64,000 nucleotides of DNA, from positions 1,077,001-1,141,000 of the forward strand of contig NZ_CP060495.1 in assembly GCF_014334095.1 (NCBI RefSeq), written 5' to 3'. Shown in pieces: positions 1-8,655 of the stretch (position 1 is its first letter; the number at the start of each line of letters is the position of its first letter). Made by a program: the position numbers and the translations under genes. Source of the stretch: Novosphingopyxis iocasae. Its GTDB lineage: Bacteria; Pseudomonadota; Alphaproteobacteria; Sphingomonadales; Sphingomonadaceae. The notes under the pieces were generated by a model. The model ran no database searches, was not told the origin of the DNA, and saw only the letters and a list, made by a program, of their open reading frames with translations.

Positions 1-398
1 ACCTGCGCCACGAAATCGATGAGTTCGTCGATCGCGCTCTCGATATCCGCCTTCTGGCGGGTCAGGCTGTCGATCCGTTCACGGCATTTCTCAATGGTAA
101 CGCGGCGCTGCTTGTTTCGGCCGTCGTCCACATCGTAGAGATCGATCATCTCACGAATTTCCGAGAGGCTGAAACCCACGCGCTTAGCACGCAGTATCCA
201 CGCAAGGCGGGCGCGATCCCGCTTGGAATAGATGCGCGACAGGCCCGAACGCTCGGGCGCGATCAACCCCTGGTCCTCATAGAACCGGAGCGCGCGCGGC
301 GTGACGTCGAACTCTCGGCTGAGATCGGAGATGCCATACCGCTCACGCCCGTCGCCCGGCGTGTCGATCGTGGCGTTTCCGGAAATGGGCTGCGGCAT
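1..398 (-). CDS. MerR-family transcriptional regulator (LiuR-like), 3' end cut off
   Basis: DNA-binding regulator of the MerR superfamily. About 132 residues are visible before the window edge, close to the usual full length. The N-terminal winged helix reads GISDLSREFDVTPRALRFYE, followed by the MerR wing (IYSKRDRARL) and a long C-terminal dimerisation helix. The start is the ATG at 398, preceded by an AAGGAG ribosome site. The protein lacks the cysteines typical of metal-sensing MerR proteins and resembles regulators of branched-chain amino acid or fatty-acid catabolism such as LiuR. That assignment is inferred from overall pattern only. It is probably autoregulated through the inverted repeat just upstream. 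Its target operon may lie outside the window. Confidence 0.85.
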   Translation of the reverse strand, partial: MPQPISGNATIDTPGDGRERYGISDLSREFDVTPRALRFYEDQGLIAPERSGLSRIYSKRDRARLAWILRAKRVGFSLSEIREMIDLYDVDDGRNKQRRVTIEKCRERIDSLTRQKADIESAIDELIDFVAQ

Positions 399-430
399 GA
401 CGGGCTCCTTGGATGCACGGAACGAAAAGC

Positions 431-459
431 AATGTACTTTACGTTTGCGTAAACGTCAA
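431..459 (-). promoter_or_regulatory. Promoter with MerR-type operator in the spacer
   Basis: Read on the minus strand, TTGACG (454-459) and TACATT (431-436) form a -35/-10 pair with a 17-bp spacer. The spacer holds a perfect inverted repeat TTTACG-N4-CGTAAA (438-453). Placement of an operator between the hexamers, 33 bp upstream of a merR start, is the classical arrangement for this family, although MerR activators usually have 19-bp spacers. Confidence 0.65.
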
Positions 460-506
460 GTTTGACGCGTCATCGCAGGATGGAACCTGCCAAGCGCCCG
501 CGACCT

Positions 507-597
507 CCGTTCGCCCTGAGCTTGTCGACGGGCCGTTCTTCTTGTCAGCACTTGCAGGCTAGGCAGTACGATGCTTCGATAAGCTCAGCACGAACGG
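507..597. repeat. Paired REP-like palindrome
   Basis: Two oppositely oriented copies of a sphingomonad-style repeat: CGTTCGCCCTGAGCTTGTCGA (509-528 is its core) and TTCGATAAGCTCAGCACGAACG (575-596). They are about 46 bp apart and can fold into a long hairpin. Related copies occur at 32832, 35927 and 52982. No gene is seen between the merR promoter and the lipoprotein gene ending at 630. Confidence 0.8.
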
Positions 598-629
598 GTT
601 TAGAAGCGAACCGTTCGCTTATCGCATTA

Positions 630-1157
630 TCACCCGCACAACCGCTCCACCTGCGCACCCACGGTTCGCCGCGCCGCCTTCGCGCCCGGCTCGACGAGAT
701 AATAGCTCGTCCCCGCTAGGCTAGCGCGAGAATCGCAGAGGGCCGAGCAGGCTTCTGGCACCGCGCCGTCGATGCGCAGTTCGTCGCCGTCGAAGCTGGC
801 GTGAAGCTCGCAACCTTCCGCTTCCTCGAAGCGCAGCGCAAAACCGTCTCCGTCGGGCCGCGCCTCGCCCTGCCCTTCGCAGGTGCTGCCGGGGCCGAAG
901 CTGGCCAGGATACCGATGCGGTAGCGATCGTCGCCCGCGCGCACCGCGCAGAACTTATCGGTGCCGAGGTCGCTGCGACGCTCGAACCGCCCTTCCAGCT
1001 CGATGCTCTCGGGATCGGGTATCACGCCGCGCGCAATCGCGCTTTTCTCCAGCGCCGCGCCCGCACCGGTGGGATCGGGCGGCGGCTCGGGCGCCTGCGT
1101 TTCGGAGCCGCAAGCCGGAAGGCCCAGCAGCAGCAGCGCCGGAGCAAACCGCCTCAC
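630..1157 (-). CDS. Small outer-membrane lipoprotein of unknown function
   Basis: A 175-residue lipoprotein. The start is a GTG at 1157 that overlaps the hisI stop (GTGA), so translation is probably coupled to hisI. The N-terminus has a charged start, a hydrophobic run of leucines and a lipobox LPAC followed by Gly-Ser, predicting lipidation and removal of about 16 residues. The mature part contains several cysteines (FCAVRAG, STCEG, GCELH, ACSALC) that could form disulphides in the periplasm. No known domain is recognised. An open frame extends upstream into hisI in another phase, but the GTG fits the signal peptide. Function unknown. Confidence 0.75.
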   Translation of the reverse strand: MRRFAPALLLLGLPACGSETQAPEPPPDPTGAGAALEKSAIARGVIPDPESIELEGRFERRSDLGTDKFCAVRAGDDRYRIGILASFGPGSTCEGQGEARPDGDGFALRFEEAEGCELHASFDGDELRIDGAVPEACSALCDSRASLAGTSYYLVEPGAKAARRTVGAQVERLCG

Positions 1158-1516
1158 AGACGTTCCAGTGTCCCGTCGGCCTTCACGCGGCGATAGAAGC
1201 AGCTGCGCGTGCCGGTATGACAGGTCGGGCCCGCGGGCCGCGCGATCACCTGGACGGCATCCTGATCGCAATCGATCCGCACCTCTTCGACGCTTAGCAC
1301 ATTGCCGCTGCTCTCGCCCTTCTTCCACAGCTTCAGACGGCTGCGCGAAAAGAACCAGGTCTCGCCAGTCTCCAGCGTCAGGTTCAGCGCCTCGCGGTTC
1401 ATATGGCCGACCATCAGGACCGTGCCATCGGCAACATCGGTCACTACCGCCGTCAGCAGCCCGTCGGGGCCGAATTTGGGATCGAGCACCAGCCCGGTTT
1501 CGCGCGCATTGTCCAT
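1154..1516 (-). CDS. hisI: Phosphoribosyl-AMP cyclohydrolase
   Basis: Catalyses the third step of histidine biosynthesis, hydrolytic opening of the adenine ring of phosphoribosyl-AMP, in the cytoplasm. The 120-residue protein shows the family motifs in order: [29 protein letters not shown], the metal-binding DCDQDA, and [13 protein letters not shown] with the Zn cysteines. It is a stand-alone HisI without a HisE domain, as usual in alphaproteobacteria. The ATG at 1516 gives the usual N-terminus; an in-frame ATG at 1549 would add 11 residues and is less likely. A lipoprotein gene is coupled to its 3' end. No other his gene is nearby. Confidence 0.95.
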   Translation of the reverse strand: MDNARETGLVLDPKFGPDGLLTAVVTDVADGTVLMVGHMNREALNLTLETGETWFFSRSRLKLWKKGESSGNVLSVEEVRIDCDQDAVQVIARPAGPTCHTGTRSCFYRRVKADGTLERL

Positions 1517-1660
1517 GAACCGAGGGCTAGCGGCGCGGGCGCTCCGCATCAACTGCCCAGCTGCCGATGGGCGCTGAAGGGATCAGGCGGAAATCCGTAG
1601 TAGCCGTCTGTCTGCAATCGACCCCATTGCGGAAGTAATGCATTCGGGTAAACTCGCCCG

Positions 1661-2011
1661 ATGACGATCATCCGCAGATACAATCTATTGCTAGGTTGGG
1701 TCTTGTGCCTTACTGTATTTTTGGCGGCCGTCTCAATCGGGGATTCCATTGGCGAGTATTCTGAAGAGCCAGAGGATGTCTGGCTTTCAGCAATCTGGGC
1801 TGCAATTCTCGCACCTCTTGCAATACTGTGTCTTGCAAACGGTCTATTCGCCAAATTCGCTGGCTCCGTCTGGTTCAAGGGTCTTAATCTTATTGCCGCG
1901 TCGATGATCTTAATTATCGTCATCATCGGACAGCAGGACCATATTATCGTAATCGGCGGGGCGATAGTTGTGCTTGGACTTCTGCCAGCTGTGTTCGCTT
2001 CACAAAACTGA
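1661..2011 (+). CDS. Small four-helix membrane protein, unknown
   Basis: A 116-residue hydrophobic protein with about four predicted transmembrane segments (roughly residues 9-27, 42-62, 70-90 and 92-112) separated by an acidic loop (EYSEEPEDVW). Base composition is clearly more AT-rich than the neighbours, which suggests recent acquisition or weak codon selection. No convincing ribosome site precedes the ATG. A longer frame on the opposite strand is rejected because its residues look like the complement of hydrophobic codons. No family is recognised; it could be an orphan of a degraded island. Confidence 0.55.
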   Translation: MTIIRRYNLLLGWVLCLTVFLAAVSIGDSIGEYSEEPEDVWLSAIWAAILAPLAILCLANGLFAKFAGSVWFKGLNLIAASMILIIVIIGQQDHIIVIGGAIVVLGLLPAVFASQN

Positions 2012-2100
2012 GCGGTTTGGCTGAGCAAGTCAGCTTTCCGCTTAAACTCCACCGTTCCACCCGCTCGCCAGAAGCACTCGGTCGCGCTGTCAGCGCCTGC

Positions 2101-2355
2101 TCAATTGTTCCGAATCGCCTCGATCAGCTCTTCCTTGGTCATATCGGACCGGCCTTCGATGCCGATCTCCTGCGCTTCTTCGTAAAGCTCGTCCTTTGTG
2201 CGATCCTCCAGCTTGCGGCTGTCATGATCGATCGAATCGTTCGCCTTCGCATTGGCGATGCGCGCGGCCTTCTGCTTGGACGCGCCGTCGTCGCGCAGCG
2301 CCTCATAGGTTTCCTTGTCCTTCACGGACGGGCCGGGGTCGTTCTTCGCGGGCAT
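2101..2355 (-). CDS. Rho_N-domain (DUF7218-like) small protein
   Basis: An 84-residue charged cytoplasmic protein. The N-terminal half is lysine/aspartate rich (SVKDKETYEALRDDGASKQK). The C-terminal 35 residues resemble the Rho termination factor N-terminal fold, ending MTKEELIEAIRNN. The start at 2355 has a strong AAAAGGAG ribosome site. Proteins of this type are common in alphaproteobacteria, sometimes beside stress or plasmid genes, and are suspected nucleic-acid binders; the role here is unknown. It lies divergent from purF with about 140 bp between the starts. Confidence 0.85.
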   Translation of the reverse strand: MPAKNDPGPSVKDKETYEALRDDGASKQKAARIANAKANDSIDHDSRKLEDRTKDELYEEAQEIGIEGRSDMTKEELIEAIRNN

Positions 2356-2497
2356 GGCTTCACTCCTTTTCCCCAGCAAAACGGCGTGTCGCGCCGGAGT
2401 GTTCCGCCGGATTGATGACAAAAGGGAGACAAGCCGCCCCGGCCCCCCTATATGCGCCCCCATCAGGCCCTGCCCCCCGCTTCGATCAGGATCGCCC

Positions 2498-3958
2498 ATG
2501 TTGACGACCCACCCCTATGACGACGACAAATTGCGCGAAGAGTGCGGCGTTTTCGGCGTCGCCGGCGCCAACGACGCTGCCGCCATGGCCGCGCTCGGCC
2601 TCCACGCGCTGCAACATCGCGGACAGGAGGGCGCAGGCATCGTCAGTTTCGACGGTGCCGAGTTCCACAGCCACCGCGCCGCCGGCCATATCGCCGGCAA
2701 TTTCGACCGGGAGGACGTGATCGCCGCGCTGCCCGGCGGATCGGCGATCGGCCACACCCGCTATTCCACGCATGGCGAATCGGGCCTGCGCAACGTGCAG
2801 CCCCTGTTCGCGGAGCTGGCGAGCGGCGGCTTCGCCATCGCGCACAACGGGAACATCTCCAACGCCATGGCGCTGCGGCGTGAGCTGGTGAGCAACGGCT
2901 CGATCTTCCAGTCGACGTCCGACACCGAAGTCATCATCCACCTCGTCGCCACCTCGCAGTTCCGGACCATGCTGGACCGCTTCATCGACGCGCTGAAGCA
3001 GGTGGAGGGTGCCTATTCGCTCATCTGCATGACGCCGCGCGGCATGGTCGCGTGCCGCGATCCGCTGGGCATCCGTCCGCTCGTCATGGGCAAGCTGGGC
3101 GACAGCATCATCTTCGCGAGCGAAACCGTGGCGCTCGATATCGTCGGCGCGGATTATGTCCGCTCGGTCGAGCCGGGCGAGATGGTCGAGGTGGAAAATG
3201 GCGAGATCCGCTCCCACCGCCCGTTCGGCAACAACCGCCCGCGCCCGTGCATTTTCGAACATGTCTATTTCTCCCGCCCCGACAGCATCGTCGACGGCAG
3301 CTCGGTCTATTCCGTGCGCAAGGCGATCGGCGCGGAGCTGGCGCGCGAGAACCCGGTGGAGGCGGACATCGTCATCCCAGTGCCGGACAGCGGCACGCCC
3401 GCAGCCATCGGCTATGCGGAAGAGAGCGGCATTCCGTTCGAACTCGGCATCATCCGATCCCACTATATCGGGCGCACCTTCATCCAGCCGGGCGACGGGG
3501 TGCGCCATCTGGGCGTCAAGCTGAAGCACAATGCCAACAAGCCGCTCGTCAACGGCAAGCGCATCATCCTGGTGGATGACAGCATCGTGCGCGGCACCAC
3601 GTCGCTCAAGATCGTCCAGATGATGCGCGATGCCGGCGCGCGCGAAGTGCACATGCGCATCGCCAGCCCGCCCACGCGCCACAGCTGTTTCTACGGCGTC
3701 GATACGCCAGAACGCTCCAAGCTGCTCGCCAGCCGCATGGGCATCGACGAAATGCGCGACTTCATCCATGCCGACAGCCTGGATTTTCTCACCATCGACG
3801 GTCTCTACCGCGCGCTGGGCGAGGCCCGCCGCGACGATCCGCGCCCGCAATATTGCGATGCGTGCTTCACCGGCGATTACCCCACGCGCCTGACCGATCA
3901 CGACGCGCTGGAACGGCCCGATCAGCTGACCCTGCTGAACGTGGAGGCGGCGGAGTAA
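2498..3958 (+). CDS. purF: Amidophosphoribosyltransferase
   Basis: First committed enzyme of purine synthesis: transfers glutamine amide nitrogen to PRPP. It is 486 residues. The start at 2498 places the catalytic Cys at position 16 (EECGVFGV), behind a short propeptide removed to expose the N-terminal nucleophile; the much longer upstream frame has no such fit. The glutaminase half includes HTRYSTHG and NGNISN. The PRPP loop [13 protein letters not shown] lies near residues 357-369. C-terminal cysteines ([10 protein letters not shown]) suggest the Fe-S cluster seen in the Bacillus-type enzyme. It stands alone, followed by a palindromic repeat and an SDR gene. Confidence 0.97.
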   Translation: MLTTHPYDDDKLREECGVFGVAGANDAAAMAALGLHALQHRGQEGAGIVSFDGAEFHSHRAAGHIAGNFDREDVIAALPGGSAIGHTRYSTHGESGLRNVQPLFAELASGGFAIAHNGNISNAMALRRELVSNGSIFQSTSDTEVIIHLVATSQFRTMLDRFIDALKQVEGAYSLICMTPRGMVACRDPLGIRPLVMGKLGDSIIFASETVALDIVGADYVRSVEPGEMVEVENGEIRSHRPFGNNRPRPCIFEHVYFSRPDSIVDGSSVYSVRKAIGAELARENPVEADIVIPVPDSGTPAAIGYAEESGIPFELGIIRSHYIGRTFIQPGDGVRHLGVKLKHNANKPLVNGKRIILVDDSIVRGTTSLKIVQMMRDAGAREVHMRIASPPTRHSCFYGVDTPERSKLLASRMGIDEMRDFIHADSLDFLTIDGLYRALGEARRDDPRPQYCDACFTGDYPTRLTDHDALERPDQLTLLNVEAAE

Positions 3959-3969
3959 TTAAGCGGCAG

Positions 3970-4063
3970 CGTCATTGCGAGAAGCGAAGCGACGCAGCAA
4001 TCCAGGGCAGATACAGCGCTGCAGCCACTCTGGATTGCTTCGGCCTGCGGCCTCGCAATGACG
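3970..4063. repeat. Palindromic mobile repeat (CATTGCGAG / AGCAATCC type)
   Basis: Outer arms CGTCATTGCGAG (3970-3981) and CTCGCAATGACG (4052-4063) are perfect complements. Inner arms AGCAATCCAG (3996-4005) and CTGGATTGCT (4030-4039) are also perfect complements. The unit can fold into a nested hairpin. Similar elements are dispersed in many proteobacterial genomes. It fills the gap between purF and the SDR gene. Confidence 0.8.
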
Positions 4064-4096
4064 AAACACCATGATTTGAAAAGACGGAAGCGCATC

Positions 4097-4804
4097 ATGA
4101 CCGACACCCCCCAGAAAACCGCCCTCGTTACCGGGGCAAGCCGCGGCATCGGCGCGGCGCTGGCGAAGCGGCTGGCGGCGGACGGTTATCATGTCGTGCT
4201 CACCGCCCGCACCTCCGACGCGCTGGAGAAGGTGGAGGACGAGATCTTCGAGAGCGGCGGCCACGCCACCATTGCGCCGATGGACCTGACAGAGGGGGAC
4301 AGCATCGCCCGCCTGGCCACAGCGATCTCGCAGCGCTGGAACAAGCTGGACCTGCTGGTTCTGAACGCCGCGATGCTCGGAAATCTGGGCCCCGTCACGG
4401 CGATCGATGGCAAGGAGTTCAACAAGCTCCTCACGCTCAACATCGTGGCGCAGCAGGCGCTGATCGCCAATTTCGATCCGCTGCTACGGAAGAGCGACGC
4501 CGGCCGCCTGATCGCGGTCACCAGCAGCGTCGGCCAGACCCCGCGCCCCTATTGGGGAGCTTACGGCGCCAGCAAGGCCGCGCTGGAGGTGATGGTCCAG
4601 GCCTATGCCCAAGAGGTCAAACGCCTCAGCAATGTCCGCGCCGCCATCCTGGACCCCGGCGCCACGCGCACAAAAATGCGCGAAAACGCTTATCCCGGCG
4701 AAGACCCTGAGAGCGTCAAACCTCCCGAAGCCGTCGCGGACGCGGTAGCGGAGCTGCTGGCGAGTGATTTCGAAACGGGGCACCGGATGCGGGTTGAGGG
4801 GTAG
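4097..4804 (+). CDS. Short-chain dehydrogenase/reductase
   Basis: A classical SDR of 235 residues. The Rossmann nucleotide motif TGASRGIG is at residues 12-19, the structural NAA motif follows (LVLNAAM), and the catalytic triad is Ser in VTSS plus YGASK. The substrate is unknown; the sequence resembles YciK-like reductases. The ATG at 4097 has GGAAG upstream and removes a charged extension that would come from the repeat-flanking sequence. It lies directly after the palindromic repeat and is probably transcribed with purF or from its own promoter near the repeat. Confidence 0.88.
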   Translation: MTDTPQKTALVTGASRGIGAALAKRLAADGYHVVLTARTSDALEKVEDEIFESGGHATIAPMDLTEGDSIARLATAISQRWNKLDLLVLNAAMLGNLGPVTAIDGKEFNKLLTLNIVAQQALIANFDPLLRKSDAGRLIAVTSSVGQTPRPYWGAYGASKAALEVMVQAYAQEVKRLSNVRAAILDPGATRTKMRENAYPGEDPESVKPPEAVADAVAELLASDFETGHRMRVEG

Positions 4805-4908
4805 TGATTACCCCCTGACCGGTTCCCGTCAGACGCTTTCTGCATTCCCGAACATGGAGAGCCGCCAATCGGCTTTCCGCTACCGCGCCCCTATTTCGTC
4901 TGATCGTG

Positions 4909-5265
4909 TCAGACCGGGAGGATAGTGCGAATACCGCTCTCGAGATTTTCTGAGCTGAACGGCTTATTGATCAAGATTGCGTCGGGAAACGGCGTTTTTT
5001 GATCGGAATAACCCGTAGCGAACAGAAACGGGATCGATCGTTCGGCAAGACGTTCGGCGATCGGAAAGCTTTTCTCGCCGTTCAGGTTGATATCGAGCAC
5101 AGCTAGATCGATTGAGAATGCGGCGAGTGCTTCTACCGCGCGACGGACTCCTCCCACCACCACGATATTGACGAAACCGAGCGCAGACAAAAGGTCCTCG
5201 GTGTGCATCGCCACGATCGGCTCATCTTCAACGACAAGAACGGTTTTGTCTGCGAACGAACTCAT
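4909..5265 (-). CDS. Single-domain response regulator
   Basis: A 118-residue CheY-like receiver with acidic pair E13/D14, phosphoacceptor D58 in VLDINLNGE, and the conserved Lys in INKPFS. It has no output domain. Its ATG overlaps the TGA of the upstream HWE kinase gene (ATGA), so the two are translationally coupled and almost certainly form a phosphorelay pair. Such single-domain receivers beside HWE/HisKA_2 kinases often act as phosphate sinks or relay to other regulators; which applies here cannot be told. The annotated longer start inside the kinase gene is not used. Confidence 0.9.
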   Translation of the reverse strand: MSSFADKTVLVVEDEPIVAMHTEDLLSALGFVNIVVVGGVRRAVEALAAFSIDLAVLDINLNGEKSFPIAERLAERSIPFLFATGYSDQKTPFPDAILINKPFSSENLESGIRTILPV

Positions 5266-7187
5266 ATCGCAGTTTTCGGAATTGAAGCGCGCACTTTGCA
5301 AATTACTCCCTCAGCGGGAAACTCAATCCTCACCGAACCGTCTAGTTCCGCCGCCAGCCCGCGCTCCAGCATTTTGCTGCCAAAACCGCGCTTCGTCGGG
5401 GCGACGACTTCGGGGCCTGCGAATTCCTGCCATTGAAAATTCAGGTCATCGCCGTCGACTTCCCATTGCACTTCTACGCGTCCATCAGGCACGGACAGGC
5501 TTCCATATTTAACGGCGTTCGTCACGAGCTCGTGCATGGCCAAGACCATCGATATCGCCGTCTTGGAAGGGAGCATCAATTCAGGCCCTTCTATGCTGAT
5601 GACATGGCCGGCGACGTGCGGAGCGATAGCATCATTCACGAGCTGCCTCAGCGGAGCAGGCTCCCAATTCTTCTTTGTTAGCAGGCTGTGCGCCGCGGCC
5701 AGCGCCATCAACCGTCCTTCGAGCGCCTTGCGAATTTCGGGATCGGACGAAGTCATCGTCTGCGCAACTATCCCCTGAACGATCGCCAACAGGTTCTTTG
5801 CGCGGTGATTTAGCTCGTCGATCAAAAGCACTTGATGCTCTTGGAAACGCTTCTCTTCCGCTATGTTTCGCGCTTCGATTACCGTGCCGATCGGATTTCC
5901 ATCATCGTCGAGAACCGGGCTCGCCGTGAAACCGACGGGATAGAAAGTCCCGTCCGGCGCGACAAACAATTCCTCGCCGCTGGTCTGCGCGCGTTCGGGA
6001 AAGGCGCGATCGATGGGGCATTCCTCGATCGGGTAATGCGATCCATCCGGCTTTTTATGGTGGACGACATCGTGCAGCGGGCGCCCTCGCATGTCCTCGA
6101 AGGAATAGCCGGTCAATTGTTCCGCAGCGATATTGGCGTAGATGCAAATCTGCTGCTCATCCATAAGGAACACAGCCTCTCGCGTGTTACTGAGGATAGC
6201 GTTCAATCGACGGCTTGTTTCGCGAAGCGTGCGCTCAACCCGGACGCGTTCGATATGCGCCCATGATCGTTCCACCACCTCACGGATCAAACTCAGCTCT
6301 ACATCGGTCCATATCCGCGGTGTCGCGCTATGAACCGCCATCAGGGCAGTCAGCCTGTCTTCCTTCACGAGTGGCAGGCAGATCGTCGCAGCGATCCCGA
6401 TGCTCTGAAATGTCGTGGCAGCAGCGGTTGGGAGCTGCGCGATCACATCATCCACAACGAGGGGAAGGTTCGAACTGAGATTGGAGACCGCAGTGTCGCC
6501 GAAATCGGCCAGTTCGTACGTGCCGACGATGCTGGCCGATCCGGGTGCCGTCCAGTCTCCCGTGATCGTGAAGCCGTTTTCATCTTCATGCATGTCGGCA
6601 TAGGCACAGATGGAAACATCGAGAAATTCGCCAGTCAGACGTGCGACCGTCCGCATGATCGCGGAGGCATCTTCAAGCTCTTGCGTCGCGGTAGCCAGCC
6701 GGTCGAAGAAGGACAACCGGTCCATCATCTCGGCCTGCATGGCTTGTGACTGCCGCAGTTCAAGCTGCGTCACGGCCTGCGCGCAAATGGCCTCGAATGC
6801 GCTGTGCTGCTCATCGGTGATCCCGGCCGGGCGCGCTTTTGTGTCAGCGACAATCAGTGTGACACTCGCATGCTCGCTCGCGAGCTTCTCACGAATGCCT
6901 GCGACAAACCCGATTGGTTCGGTGCCAGCCTTGAATGTATCCCCAGCCTGCAGATCAGGGAGCACGAAAAATTGGCGTTCTTCGAACCTGGCTCGCAAAT
7001 CTGCTTCATAAGCCGTGCGGATCGGTTGCTCGTCCCCGACATAAGCGGCCAAGCGCTCCCTACCCCCCTCCTCGACCCAGAAGGCCGCGGCAGGAACGTC
7101 GAAGAGGAGTCGCGCCAAGCGCAATAGGCCGATGAGTGCAGCGTCGACCGATCCCCGACCGTCCGGTCTTGCTTCGACTGTCTGCAT
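5262..7187 (-). CDS. HWE-family sensor histidine kinase (GAF-GAF-PAS-HWE)
   Basis: A cytoplasmic 641-residue sensor kinase with no membrane segment. Two GAF-like regions occupy about residues 15-150 and 175-325, a PAS domain about 330-440 (ILSNTREAVFLMDEQQICIYAN), then the HWE transmitter. The phosphoacceptor His is in DELNHRAKNLLAIVQ near residue 455. The ATP lid region shows HELVTNAVKYG and GFGSKMLERGL. Start chosen at the ATG 7187 with GGAG five bases upstream; a GTG at 7202 is also possible. It is coupled to the following response regulator. The signal is unknown; the GAF/PAS set could bind a chromophore, but no conserved bilin Cys is assigned. Confidence 0.92.
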   Translation of the reverse strand: MQTVEARPDGRGSVDAALIGLLRLARLLFDVPAAAFWVEEGGRERLAAYVGDEQPIRTAYEADLRARFEERQFFVLPDLQAGDTFKAGTEPIGFVAGIREKLASEHASVTLIVADTKARPAGITDEQHSAFEAICAQAVTQLELRQSQAMQAEMMDRLSFFDRLATATQELEDASAIMRTVARLTGEFLDVSICAYADMHEDENGFTITGDWTAPGSASIVGTYELADFGDTAVSNLSSNLPLVVDDVIAQLPTAAATTFQSIGIAATICLPLVKEDRLTALMAVHSATPRIWTDVELSLIREVVERSWAHIERVRVERTLRETSRRLNAILSNTREAVFLMDEQQICIYANIAAEQLTGYSFEDMRGRPLHDVVHHKKPDGSHYPIEECPIDRAFPERAQTSGEELFVAPDGTFYPVGFTASPVLDDDGNPIGTVIEARNIAEEKRFQEHQVLLIDELNHRAKNLLAIVQGIVAQTMTSSDPEIRKALEGRLMALAAAHSLLTKKNWEPAPLRQLVNDAIAPHVAGHVISIEGPELMLPSKTAISMVLAMHELVTNAVKYGSLSVPDGRVEVQWEVDGDDLNFQWQEFAGPEVVAPTKRGFGSKMLERGLAAELDGSVRIEFPAEGVICKVRASIPKTAI

Positions 7188-7410
7188 GTACGCTCCGACC
7201 ACAATCGCCTCGCTGGCATTGCGATCCTTGCCATCAGTAAAGTTAATTCGTCAATTTTTCAGTATCACAACCGCTTGGCCATAGATCGATCGGTGCACCC
7301 GGGATGATCTTGGAGCTCGCACCCTCATCCTTTTTAAACCAACCTCCTAAACTCTGTTCGAGGGGCTTCTCGCTACGCTGGCCGCAGCTTCAACGCATAA
7401 GGCCGCGCCC

Positions 7411-8619
7411 ATGCCGGGATATTTCGTTCGCACCATGCTCGGCATGGTTACCGCTGCCGCTCTGTTGTGCGGTGCGGGCATTGCTCGGGCGCAGGAACAA
7501 CCGCGCCCGCCCGAGCCGCAGGCGGAAGAAGGCGCCCCGCTCACCCTGGAGGTCGTCTATACGGGCGATGTCATCGGGGTGGCCAGCGGTGGGCTGGAGC
7601 GCGGCGTGCGGTATCTCGACAATCTGTTCGTCACCGCGGACGGCGATCTGGGGCGGCTCGCAGGCTGGGACGGCGCGGTTTTCCAGGTGGATGTGCTGAA
7701 CAATCTGGGCGGGCGGCCCAATGATCTCGCCGGATCGCTGCAGGGCGTCGACAATATCGAAGTGCCCCAGCCGCGGCTGAAATTGTACGAGGCGTGGATC
7801 GAGCAGCGGTTCGGCGATGCAGGATCGCTGCGGGTCGGCCTCTACGATCTGAACAGCGAATTCTACGTCAACGAATCTGCCGCGCTGCTGATTTCCCCCT
7901 CCTTCGGCATCGGATCGGAGCTGGCGGCGACGGGCACCAACGGCCCGTCCATCTTCCCCTCCACCGCACTGGCCGCCCGGTTGCGGTGGAATTTCGACGA
8001 TCTGTACGCGCAGGCAGTCGTCATCAATGCGAAAGCGGGCACGCTGGGCTATGCGGGGGGTATCGATCTGTCCGGCCGAGAAGGCGTGCTGTTCGTGGGA
8101 GAAGGCGGCTGGGCGGAAGGAAACGGAAAGATCGCCGCCGGGGCCTGGCAATATAGCAAGAAACAGCCCGAAGTGGTTCCGCCGGGCCTCACCGAAACGG
8201 GAAGGGACGTCCCATCGCGCGGCATCTATGCCGTGCTGGAACATGATCTGCTCGGCACGCCCGGCGGGCCCGGCAATATGACCGGGTTTCTGCGGATCGG
8301 CTTTTCCGACGGCAAAACCACGCCGTTCAGCGCCGGCTGGCAGGCGGGCGTGTTGGTGACGCATGTCCTGGAATCGCGCCCCGCCAGCGCCTTTTCGCTG
8401 GGAGCGGCCAGCGCCATCCTCTCCGATCATTACCGTGTGGGTGCCCCGTCCCTGCTGAACGCCGAGACGGTGATCGAGGCGACCTATAGCGACGAGATCG
8501 TGCCCGGCGTCGCCATACAGCCGGACGTGCAGTATATCGTCAACACCGGCGCGGATCGATCGATCGAGGACGCGCTGGTGCTCGGCCTGCGGCTGATCGT
8601 GGCCTGGTCTTCGGACTAA
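7411..8619 (+). CDS. OprB-family carbohydrate-selective porin
   Basis: A 402-residue outer-membrane beta-barrel of the OprB type. It has a cleavable signal peptide (hydrophobic run TAAALLCGAGIARA, cleavage expected after ARA-Q). A typical OprB-like pattern follows: LEVVYTGDVIGVASGGLERG, paired strands such as RLKLYEAWIEQRFG and LRVGLYDLNSEFY, and a C-terminal barrel end LGLRLIVAW. It probably mediates diffusion of sugars across the outer membrane. The ATG at 7411 is used. The roughly 220-bp gap before it, shared with the divergent kinase gene, shows no further gene. No sugar-utilisation genes sit beside it. Confidence 0.85.
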   Translation: MPGYFVRTMLGMVTAAALLCGAGIARAQEQPRPPEPQAEEGAPLTLEVVYTGDVIGVASGGLERGVRYLDNLFVTADGDLGRLAGWDGAVFQVDVLNNLGGRPNDLAGSLQGVDNIEVPQPRLKLYEAWIEQRFGDAGSLRVGLYDLNSEFYVNESAALLISPSFGIGSELAATGTNGPSIFPSTALAARLRWNFDDLYAQAVVINAKAGTLGYAGGIDLSGREGVLFVGEGGWAEGNGKIAAGAWQYSKKQPEVVPPGLTETGRDVPSRGIYAVLEHDLLGTPGGPGNMTGFLRIGFSDGKTTPFSAGWQAGVLVTHVLESRPASAFSLGAASAILSDHYRVGAPSLLNAETVIEATYSDEIVPGVAIQPDVQYIVNTGADRSIEDALVLGLRLIVAWSSD

Positions 8620-8655
8620 GGCCGCGCCGCAGCAGGGCCAGCCCATATTTCACCT

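Noticed and set aside
1549-2052. 167-residue frame opposite the small membrane protein at 1661
   Set aside because: Its polar runs are complement of hydrophobic codons; either strand is uncertain, but the membrane protein is the more protein-like.
2486-3901. 471-residue open frame antisense to purF
   Set aside because: His/Ala/Asp/Arg-rich composition is the mirror of GC-rich codons of purF; no motif or ribosome site.
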